DNA of 5,258 bases from Chloroflexota bacterium (GTDB taxonomy: Bacteria; Chloroflexota; Limnocylindria; Limnocylindrales; CSP1-4): positions 1 through 5,258 of the forward strand of contig JAJYDP010000397.1 in the NCBI GenBank assembly GCA_021777365.1, read 5' to 3'. This document shows, one piece after another, positions 1-5,258 of the stretch. Each line of letters opens with the position of its first letter. The stretch's first letter is position 1. Under the pieces are notes generated by a model. That model was not told the origin of the DNA. It did not search any database and saw only the letters and a list, made by a program, of their open reading frames with translations. Both the position numbers and the translations under genes were made by a program.

Positions 1-776
1 ACATCGTCGATGGGGCGCGCAGCGGCGGCCGTCAGCTCACCGAAATGCGTCACCGCGTTCTCCGGAACGGCCGCTCTCGGATTGGACCAGGCGCCGGTCT
101 CCTCGAGCACGCCGGCCCCAAACGCCTCGGCCTCAGGGGCCCGAAGGATCGTCGGGCCGACAGACCCGAGGGCCACCCGGAGACTGCGCGGCTGCTCGTC
201 GATCTGGAGGCAGATCCCGGCGATCGAGATCACCATCGCGCTGCGGGTGCCGATCTTGGAGAACGACCCGGGACCACGCGGAATGTTCCACTCGACCCCC
301 AGGATCAGTTCGTCCGGGGCGAGCGCGTTCCGCTTCGGCCCGACCAGGAAGTCGCGCCAGGAGAGCCGCCGGGATCCGGCGGACGAGGCAAGCACCACCT
401 CGGCGTCGTAGACGGCGAGCACCGGCAGCGCATCACCGGCCGGCGAGGCCGTGCCCAGGTTGCCCCCCACCGTGCCCCGGCTGCGGATCTGCGGCGATCC
501 GACGGTACGGGCGGCCTGAACGAGCGCCGCCTGGTCGGGCAGTTCGCGCATGATCCGGGCGTACGGTACGCCGGCCCCGAGGAACACGGTGGCGCCCTCC
601 CTTCGGATCGCCTGCAGTTCGGGCAGGCGCGAAACGTCCAGGATCGCCTCCGGTCGGCGCCGGCCGAAGTTGAGTTCCACCATCACGTCGGTGCCGCCGG
701 CGATCGGGAGCGCCTCGGAGTGCGCGGCCCGGACCTCCAGTGCTTCGGCAAGCGACGCCGGCCGGAAGACCTCCAT
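1..776 (-). CDS. FAD-binding subunit of molybdenum hydroxylase (xanthine dehydrogenase medium subunit, CoxM/YgfM type), partial at C-terminus
   Basis: Electron-transfer subunit that carries FAD and takes electrons from the iron-sulphur clusters of the large subunit. I translated 258 residues from ATG 776 with no stop before the left edge. The start MEVFRPASLAEALE is typical of the family. LPIAGGTDVMVELN (23-36) is the first FAD pyrophosphate-binding motif and RGTVGGNLGTASPAGD (100-115) the second. WRDFLVGPKRNALAPDELI (140-158) and KIGTR (174-178) with SIAGICLQID (184-193) mark the C-terminal part of the FAD domain and the start of the CO-dehydrogenase flavoprotein C-terminal domain. The visible end, AAAARPIDD, matches the usual A-x-P-x-D-D that precedes V-R-G-S-x-x-Y-R, so about 30 residues remain outside the window. 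E. coli YgfM is the corresponding partner of XdhD. Placement directly after the large subunit supports their forming one complex; the family call is firm and the purine role comes from context. Confidence 0.93.
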   Translation of the reverse strand, partial: MEVFRPASLAEALEVRAAHSEALPIAGGTDVMVELNFGRRRPEAILDVSRLPELQAIRREGATVFLGAGVPYARIMRELPDQAALVQAARTVGSPQIRSRGTVGGNLGTASPAGDALPVLAVYDAEVVLASSAGSRRLSWRDFLVGPKRNALAPDELILGVEWNIPRGPGSFSKIGTRSAMVISIAGICLQIDEQPRSLRVALGSVGPTILRAPEAEAFGAGVLEETGAWSNPRAAVPENAVTHFGELTAAAARPIDD

Positions 777-778
777 GC

Positions 779-946
779 TCAGAACCTCCCTCCCGCGAAC
801 GCCTCGATCGTCGCGGGCACGTCCCCGAGCGCGTGCAGGGTCGGGCAGGGGCCACCGGCGTCCACGTACTCGCGGACCCTGGCCCGGCATTCGTCGGGCG
901 TCCCCGACGCCGTGATGAGCTGTACGACGTCGTCAGCCACCGACAT
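779..946 (-). CDS. Tiny ORF resembling only the C-terminal end of LLM-class (luciferase-like) oxidoreductases; probable gene remnant or small protein
   Basis: A 55-residue frame from ATG 946, preceded by AAGG (958-955) eight bases upstream and AGGGGA directly abutting the start; an in-frame GTG at 961 would give 60 residues. The core ITASGTPDECRARV (11-24) with REYVDAG (25-31) and a GDVPATIEAF end (41-50) looks like the last part of F420/flavin-dependent luciferase-like monooxygenases (about 300-350 residues), where a G-T-P-E/D helix precedes the C-terminus. None of the TIM-barrel, cofactor or substrate part is present, so no enzymatic activity of that type is expected. It lies between the two xanthine dehydrogenase subunit genes: 51 bases after the large-subunit stop and in its reading frame, and two bases before the FAD-subunit ATG. 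Its last codons form the Shine-Dalgarno sequence of the next gene, so translating it could couple expression of the FAD subunit. It could be a decayed gene, a deletion scar or a retained small protein. The resemblance is recalled from family knowledge, not a search. Confidence 0.6.
   Translation of the reverse strand: MSVADDVVQLITASGTPDECRARVREYVDAGGPCPTLHALGDVPATIEAFAGGRF
785..794 (-). promoter_or_regulatory. Strong Shine-Dalgarno for the FAD subunit, inside the end of the upstream small ORF
   Basis: The minus strand reads GGGAGGGAGG (794-785), eight bases before the ATG at 776. It is the best ribosome binding site in the window. It also encodes the last residues (GGRF) of the upstream 55-residue ORF, whose TGA (781-779) is two bases from the ATG. 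This layout fits translational coupling and fixes the start of the FAD subunit. Confidence 0.75.
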
Positions 947-997
947 TCCCCTCGCCTTCACGCTCAGGTCATCGCCCCACTCTCCGGCCCACCCGGT

Positions 998-3646
998 TCA
1001 GTCCGCGCGCCGAGCCAGCCGCGGCACGGCGGCCCGTGCGGCGGCCGAGTCCCGCATGGGCAGGCGCGTCCGGCGCTCCCCATCGAACGCGTACAGCGCG
1101 CCTGCCACCGCCGACGCGGTCGGCACCAGGGCCACCTCGCCCACGCCCTTTGCCCCGTAGGGGCCCTCGGGCGAGGGCACTTCGATGAAGATGCATTCCA
1201 CCGGCGGCATGCCAGACGCCGGGATGATCCCCAGCGACTTCAGCGTGTTGGTGGTGGGGACTCCGTCCTGAACGGCGAACTCCTCCGTCAGGGCATGACC
1301 CAGGCCCATGTGCACGCCGCCCTCGATCTGGCCCTCCAGCAGCGTGGGGTTGATGGCCCTGCCGACGTCGTGCGCGGCAATGACCTTCGCCAGGCGACCC
1401 TCGTCGTCCAGCACCACCACCTGAGTGGCCCAGGCATAGGCGAAGTGCGTCACGGGCTCCGCGATGTCCGGATCGTCCGGCGAGGTGGTCCAGTCGACCT
1501 TGAACTCGCCGTAGAACTCGCGCCCGGCCAGCGACGAGATCGGGCCGCCCTGCAGCGCCGCGCGCAGCTTCGTCGCCGCGTCGATCACCGCGCGCCCCCC
1601 GAGCATCGTGGCCCGCGAGGCCGTCGTCTGGCCGGTGTCCAGTTCGTGCCCGGTGTCGACGCGGACCCGGACGCCGTCCGCCGGGAGCCCCAACTCCTCG
1701 CACGCGATCTGCCCGAGCACGGTATCCACCCCCTGCCCCATCTCGGTCCACGAGTGGTACAGGGTGACGCCGCCGCCGGCCTCGGGACGCAGGACGGCCC
1801 GCCCGTACTCCGTCATGCCGTTGCCGATCCCCGAGTTCTTGGCCGCGCAGGCGATGCCCGCGTACCGGGCGCCCCGGTACGCGTCCCGCACGGCGAGGAG
1901 CGTCTGCTTCAGCCCGACGCCGGGCCCCAGCTTCTGGCCCGTGCCGAACCGGTCGCCGACGTCCACCGCGTTGCGCCAGCGGATCTCCCATCCGTCGATG
2001 CCGACGCGCTCGGCCAGGCGGTCGAGCATCCCCTCCAGGGCGAAGTTCGCCTGGTTCGCCCCGAACCCGCGCATCGCCCCGCACGGCGGATTGTTCGTAT
2101 AGACCGCGCGCGCCTCGACGTCGACGTTGGGGACCTTGTACGCGCCGCAGGCGTGGCCGGCAGCACGTTCGAGGACCTTGGCTCCGACGCTCGCGTACGC
2201 GCCGGTGTCGCCCACCATGCGTGCCCGCACCGCGACGAGGTGCCCGTCCTCGTCGCACCCGACCGTGTACTCCATCGCGATGGGGTGGCGTTTCACATGG
2301 AAGCGCAGGCTCTCCACGCGACTGAGGGTGATGCGCACCGGCCGTCCCGTGGCCCGGGCGAGCAGCGCCGCGTGGCCCTGGACGTTCAGGTCCTCCTTCG
2401 CGCCGAACGCCCCGCCGCTGGCGACCAGCGTGACCCGAATCCGCTCCTCGGGCTCGCCGAGGAGCGACGCGATCTGCCGCCGATCCTCCCAGATGCCCTG
2501 CCCCTGCGAGTACACCCGCAGGGTCCCGTCCTCCTGGGGCACCGCCAGCGACGACTCCGGCTCCAGGAAGGCATGCTCGATGAACTGGGTGCGGAACGTC
2601 TCGGTGAGGACGTGCGCGGCCGAGGCGAGTGCGCCGTCGACGTCTCCCCGCCGTACCTGCGACACCGACAGCACGTTACCCCCGGGCTGCAGCACGGGAG
2701 CGCCGGTTTCCAGTGCCGCGAACGGATCGGTGACGGGCGGGAGCACCTCGTAGTCGACATCGATCAGTCTCGCGGCCTCCCGCGCCGCGTACCGTGTCTC
2801 GGCGGCGACCACTGCCAGCACGTCGCCCACGTAGCTGGTGGTCTCGCCCTCGGCGACGAACTGCCGCCAGTCCAGCGTGATCAGTCCCTGGGTGCGCTGC
2901 CCGCGGACGTCTCGCGCGGTCGCCACCGTGACCACGCCGGGGTGCGCGAGCGCCTTCGATACGTCGATGCGCAGCACCCGCGCCCGGGGGTGGTCGGAGA
3001 ACCGGACCGCCCCATGGAGCATGCCGGCCACGGTCAGGTCGTTGACGTAGGGCTTGTCGCCAAGCGCCAGCTCCCGGCCGCGCAGGCGCGCCGAGCGGGA
3101 TCCCACCCGGCCACTGGTGTCGATGACAGGGATCGGTTCGCCGCGCCGTGCCGCCGCGGCGAGATGCACCGCGTCGATCACCTTGACGTAGCCGGTGCAG
3201 CGACAGAGGTTGCCGGCCAGTGCGTGCGCGACCTCCGCGCGCGACGGGTCGGGGTTGCGGCGCAGCAGGGCCTCCGACTTCATCACGATGCCGGGCGAGC
3301 AAAACCCGCACTGTGACGCGCCGGAGGCGACGAACGCGTCGGCCCACCGCTCGCGGTCGTCCGCGGAGAGTCCCTCCTGGGTGAGGATGCTCCGCCCCGC
3401 CACGCGCGTGGCGGGCTGGGCGCAGGACACCACGGCCCGGTCATCCATCAACACGGTGCACGCGCCGCAGGACCCCTCGGGAGCGCAGCCGTCCTTGACG
3501 GACGTGATCCCGCACGCCTCCCGAAGCAGTTCGAGCACGGTCATGCCGGGCCGGACGTCAAACGCCGCGGGCTTCCCGTTCAGCGTGAAGTCAACGTGCA
3601 CCAGGTCGCCCCCCGGCTGCCCCTCGATCTGTGCCACGACCCTCAC
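998..3646 (-). CDS. xdhD: Fused [2Fe-2S]2/molybdopterin xanthine dehydrogenase subunit (selenium-dependent XDH / XdhD type)
   Basis: Molybdenum hydroxylase expected to oxidise hypoxanthine/xanthine or a related purine, passing electrons through two iron-sulphur clusters to the FAD subunit encoded downstream. Numbering is from my chosen GTG at 3646 (882 residues). The N-terminal plant-type ferredoxin domain has cysteines 54, 60, 63 and 75. The second [2Fe-2S] domain has CGFC (113-116) and CRC (148-150). The molybdopterin region follows from about residue 185: SQGQG (380-384), FGAKE (414-418), ERA (493-495), MRGFG (525-529), EMGQG (635-639) and KGVGE (833-837), whose Glu837 is the expected catalytic base. 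Glu418, Arg494 and Phe528 align by eye with the bovine xanthine oxidase purine-contact residues E802, R880 and F914, which favours a purine substrate over an aldehyde or CO. The fused layout and C-terminal sequence resemble the family catalogued as selenium-dependent xanthine dehydrogenase; actual selenium use cannot be read from sequence. Start choice: the frame is open to a GTG at 3709, overlapping carbamate kinase by 29 bases without a clear ribosome site. GTG 3646 has AAAGGA just upstream, and GTG 3601 would match the usual family N-terminus (VDFTLNGK). The stop is TGA at 1000-998. Confidence 0.92.
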   Translation of the reverse strand: MRVVAQIEGQPGGDLVHVDFTLNGKPAAFDVRPGMTVLELLREACGITSVKDGCAPEGSCGACTVLMDDRAVVSCAQPATRVAGRSILTQEGLSADDRERWADAFVASGASQCGFCSPGIVMKSEALLRRNPDPSRAEVAHALAGNLCRCTGYVKVIDAVHLAAAARRGEPIPVIDTSGRVGSRSARLRGRELALGDKPYVNDLTVAGMLHGAVRFSDHPRARVLRIDVSKALAHPGVVTVATARDVRGQRTQGLITLDWRQFVAEGETTSYVGDVLAVVAAETRYAAREAARLIDVDYEVLPPVTDPFAALETGAPVLQPGGNVLSVSQVRRGDVDGALASAAHVLTETFRTQFIEHAFLEPESSLAVPQEDGTLRVYSQGQGIWEDRRQIASLLGEPEERIRVTLVASGGAFGAKEDLNVQGHAALLARATGRPVRITLSRVESLRFHVKRHPIAMEYTVGCDEDGHLVAVRARMVGDTGAYASVGAKVLERAAGHACGAYKVPNVDVEARAVYTNNPPCGAMRGFGANQANFALEGMLDRLAERVGIDGWEIRWRNAVDVGDRFGTGQKLGPGVGLKQTLLAVRDAYRGARYAGIACAAKNSGIGNGMTEYGRAVLRPEAGGGVTLYHSWTEMGQGVDTVLGQIACEELGLPADGVRVRVDTGHELDTGQTTASRATMLGGRAVIDAATKLRAALQGGPISSLAGREFYGEFKVDWTTSPDDPDIAEPVTHFAYAWATQVVVLDDEGRLAKVIAAHDVGRAINPTLLEGQIEGGVHMGLGHALTEEFAVQDGVPTTNTLKSLGIIPASGMPPVECIFIEVPSPEGPYGAKGVGEVALVPTASAVAGALYAFDGERRTRLPMRDSAAARAAVPRLARRAD

Positions 3647-3680
3647 CCAGTCCTTTCGCTCGAGCACCTCCGCCACGCGT

Positions 3681-4619
3681 TCACGGGACGAACCTTGTTC
3701 CACTCTCACCGGCCAGCGCGCGTTCGATATTCTCCGGGGTCGTGATCAGTGCTTCCTTGCCGCCGGCTTCCAGATACCAGATGATCGCCTGGACCTTGGG
3801 TCCCATCGATCCCTTCTGAAAGTGGCCTTGTGCGAGATACTCCCTGGCCTGTTTCAGCGTCAGGGAGTCCAGCAGCTGCTGGTCTGGCTTGCCGAAATTC
3901 AGCGCCACCTTGTCGACGGCCGTCGTGATCAGGAACAGGTCGGCGTTCAGATCGCGCGCCAGGGCGGACGCGGCGTAGTCCTTGTCGATCACCGCCTCGA
4001 CGCCCACCAGCTGTCCATCCTGCTCGATGACTGGTATCCCGCCACCACCCGATGCAACCACGGTGAACCCGGACTTGATGAGCGCGGTAATCGCGTCGAA
4101 CTCGACGATCTTGACAGGGGCGGGCGACGGCACGACGCGCCGCCATCCCCTGCCCGCGTCCTCCACGACGCTCCACCCCTCGTCGCGCGCGTGCGCCTGG
4201 GCCGTCTGCTCGTCCATGAACGAGCCGATCGGCTTGGTCGGGTTCTGAAATGCCGGGTCGTTCCTATCGACGAGTGTCTGCGTGATGACCGTGGCGGCGG
4301 ACTTTGCGATGCCGCGCTGTTTGAACTCGTTCCGCAGCGCACGCTGGAACATGTATCCGATCGCGCCCTGCGTGTCTGCCCCGCAGTAATCGAGCGGCAC
4401 GGGGTGCAGCTCGCGCCCCGACAATTCTGAACGGCGCAGGATGTAGCCGACCTGCGGTCCGTTCCCGTGCGTCAGCAGCACGTCCCATCCCTGCTCGATC
4501 ATGCTGACGACGTGCTTGCTGGATTCAACAGCCGCCGCGTACTGGTCGGGGATCGTCTGGTGCTGCCGATCCTTGATGAGAGAGTTACCGCCGACGGCGA
4601 CGACCGCGATCTTGCTCAT
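3681..4619 (-). CDS. arcC: Carbamate kinase (ArcC/YqeA family)
   Basis: Catalyses carbamoyl phosphate + ADP to ATP + carbamate, which decays to CO2 and ammonia; a cytoplasmic amino-acid-kinase-fold enzyme. The 312 residues match the family's usual 300-320. Visible motifs in order are VVAVGGNSL (6-14, glycine-rich phosphate loop), LLTHGNGPQVG (48-58, carbamate/phosphate-binding segment), VVASGGGGIPV (187-197), AVIDKDYAASALA (209-221, with the DKD segment near the nucleotide site), ITTAVDKV (231-238) and KGSMGPKV (269-276). The start is ATG at 4619, preceded by GAGGGA (4629-4624) four bases upstream. The gene lies between a catabolic transcarbamylase and a xanthine dehydrogenase, so it probably recovers ATP from carbamoyl phosphate made during purine-ring breakdown rather than from arginine deimination; no arcA or arcB is seen. 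Sampled blocks of this gene look lower in G+C (about 58-68%) than blocks of the next gene (about 77%). Family assignment is firm; the pathway role is inferred. Confidence 0.96.
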   Translation of the reverse strand: MSKIAVVAVGGNSLIKDRQHQTIPDQYAAAVESSKHVVSMIEQGWDVLLTHGNGPQVGYILRRSELSGRELHPVPLDYCGADTQGAIGYMFQRALRNEFKQRGIAKSAATVITQTLVDRNDPAFQNPTKPIGSFMDEQTAQAHARDEGWSVVEDAGRGWRRVVPSPAPVKIVEFDAITALIKSGFTVVASGGGGIPVIEQDGQLVGVEAVIDKDYAASALARDLNADLFLITTAVDKVALNFGKPDQQLLDSLTLKQAREYLAQGHFQKGSMGPKVQAIIWYLEAGGKEALITTPENIERALAGESGTRFVP

Positions 4620-4646
4620 ACCGTCCCTCGACGCAATTGGTCTGGC

Positions 4647-4686
4647 AAAACATGAGGCGCTGCGACTCGCTGCCCCGAGTCAGCGC
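4647..4686 (-). terminator. Imperfect stem-loop at the ygeW stop codon with short T run (possible attenuator or mRNA-stabilising hairpin)
   Basis: On the plus strand GCGCT (4657-4661) pairs with AGCGC (4682-4686) and GACTCG (4664-4669) pairs with CGAGTC (4676-4681), with a two-base bulge (4662-4663) and a six-base loop. Read on the transcribed minus strand, the stem overlaps the ygeW TGA and is followed six bases later by TTTT (4650-4647). The U run is short and interrupted, so full termination seems unlikely. Partial attenuation, or a hairpin protecting the upstream mRNA end, is more plausible in an operon. The pairing is seen directly; the function is inferred. Confidence 0.4.
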
Positions 4687-5258
4687 ATGGTGAGCGCCAT
4701 CACCGCCTTCTGGACGTGCAGCCGGTTCTCGGCCTCGTCGTACACCACCGAGTGCGGGCCGTCGATCACCTCGTCGGTCACTTCCACGTTCCGGTCGGCC
4801 GGCAGCGGGTGCATGAAGATCGCGTGCTCCGAGGCGGTCGCCATGCGCCGCCCGTCGGTGATCCAGTCGGTATAGCGGGCCGAGATGGCCGCGCCCTCCG
4901 CATCGTCCTTCGCCGTCAGCAGCGGGCCCCAGCTCTTGGCGTAGACCACGTCGGAGCCGCGGATCCCCGCGTCGAAGTCGTCCATGAGCTCCAGGCTGCC
5001 GCCCGAGCGCCGCGCGTTCTCCTTCGCCTGCTCGACCAGCTCCGGCACGAGCCGGAACTCCGGGGGGTGGACCAGGCGCACGTGCATCCCAAAGCGCGTG
5101 GTGAGGAGCGTGAGGTCGATCGGGACGCTCATCGGCTTCTGGTAGCTCGACGCGTAGGCCCAGCTCACGGTGATGGTCCTTCCGCGCGGGTCGCCCAGCT
5201 TTTCGCGGATCGTGAACAGGTCGGCCAGCACCTGGAACGGGTGGAAGTACTCGCACTG
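4680..5258 (-). CDS. ygeW: YgeW-type knotted carbamoyltransferase, C-terminal half (partial at window edge)
   Basis: Transcarbamylase of the aspartate/ornithine carbamoyltransferase superfamily, expected to act in the cytoplasm on a ureido compound and carbamoyl phosphate. The frame is open to the right window edge; 192 residues are visible, about half of the roughly 400 usual in this family, and the true start lies outside. The visible part opens with an HPFQ tetrad (visible residues 6-9), matching the carbamoyl-phosphate-binding HPxQ motif, followed by LADLFTIRE. The segment SVPIDLTLL (44-52) falls where knotted family members have the proline-containing loop. VVYAKSWG (104-111) is typical of the knotted YgeW/acetylornithine-type branch. 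HPLPADR (150-156) stands where ornithine enzymes have HCLP. The protein ends LTMR before a TGA. Carbamate kinase follows 60 bases downstream, which fits a catabolic enzyme making carbamoyl phosphate. E. coli YgeW has been described as a knotted catabolic transcarbamylase. The exact substrate here is unknown; an acetylornithine or ornithine enzyme is the main alternative, less likely given the neighbours. Confidence 0.88.
   Translation of the reverse strand, partial: QCEYFHPFQVLADLFTIREKLGDPRGRTITVSWAYASSYQKPMSVPIDLTLLTTRFGMHVRLVHPPEFRLVPELVEQAKENARRSGGSLELMDDFDAGIRGSDVVYAKSWGPLLTAKDDAEGAAISARYTDWITDGRRMATASEHAIFMHPLPADRNVEVTDEVIDGPHSVVYDEAENRLHVQKAVMALTMR

Noticed and set aside
962..1000. Possible selenocysteine insertion at the xdh UGA (suggested by the selenium-dependent family name)
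   Set aside because: In this family selenium is a labile cofactor, not selenocysteine. The UGA lies after the usual end of the protein. The only pairing seen just downstream is a 4-bp CCGG/CCGG stem with a five-base loop starting right at the codon, unlike a bacterial SECIS element.
45..1160. Plus-strand open frame of 371 codons opposite the FAD subunit, small ORF and end of xdh
   Set aside because: It runs across three minus-strand reading frames and has no family resemblance; the opposite strand shows clear FAD-binding motifs.
740..3316. A very long plus-strand open frame (858 codons) antisense to xanthine dehydrogenase
   Set aside because: Its translation is low-complexity, rich in R, H, P, D and G, with no recognisable domain. 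It mirrors the GC-rich codons of the well-supported minus-strand gene; long antisense frames are expected at this G+C.
3647..3709. GTG at 3709 as the start of xanthine dehydrogenase
   Set aside because: It would overlap carbamate kinase by 29 bases, has no clear ribosome site, and adds over 30 residues before the ferredoxin domain that relatives lack. It is kept only as an alternative to GTG 3646 or GTG 3601.
3195..4430. Plus-strand open frame of 411 codons opposite carbamate kinase and the start of xdh
   Set aside because: Arginine- and serine-rich shadow translation; the minus strand encodes an unmistakable carbamate kinase.
4620..4650. TTGCCA (minus strand) upstream of carbamate kinase as a -35 box
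   Set aside because: The only -10-like string (TATGAG) lies about 22 bases away and overlaps the start codon, so no usable promoter is formed; cotranscription with ygeW is simpler.

Overview
The window reads as one piece of a catabolic operon transcribed entirely on the minus strand (right to left). It is densely packed and very GC-rich: by-eye counts of sampled 60-base blocks run from about 58% to 78% G+C. The composition and GTG start candidates suggest a high-GC, probably environmental bacterium (for example Rokubacteria/Methylomirabilota, Chloroflexota, Myxococcota/Desulfobacterota or Actinobacteriota). I cannot fix the phylum from the sequence.

Layout in transcription order. (1) 5258-4680: the C-terminal half of a YgeW-type knotted carbamoyltransferase, cut by the right window edge. 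(2) A 60-base gap holding an imperfect stem-loop at the ygeW stop codon. (3) 4619-3681: a complete carbamate kinase of 312 residues. (4) about 3646-998: a large fused [2Fe-2S]2 plus molybdopterin xanthine dehydrogenase subunit of the type catalogued as selenium-dependent xanthine dehydrogenase, related to XdhD. (5) 946-779: a tiny 55-residue reading frame resembling only the C-terminal end of luciferase-like (LLM class, F420/flavin-dependent) oxidoreductases. (6) 776 to the left edge: the FAD-binding subunit of the same molybdenum hydroxylase, missing about its last 30 residues. No RNA gene, CRISPR array, insertion sequence or convincing promoter is visible, and no gene-free stretch exceeds 60 bases.

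How the genes fit together (inference). The xanthine dehydrogenase large subunit and the FAD subunit would form a purine hydroxylase. The YgeW-like transcarbamylase would release carbamoyl phosphate from a ureido intermediate by phosphorolysis, and carbamate kinase would turn carbamoyl phosphate plus ADP into ATP. This combination matches the ygeW/arcC-like/xdhD part of the purine-catabolism clusters known from E. coli (ygeW to xdhD region) and anaerobic purine-degrading bacteria. Partners expected nearby but outside this window are ygeX, ygeY, hyuA/hydA, ssnA and ygfK.

The least ordinary element is the LLM-like tail ORF between the two hydroxylase subunit genes. It lies in the same reading frame as the large subunit, separated by a single UGA and a short sense stretch, and its last codons carry the Shine-Dalgarno sequence of the FAD subunit gene.
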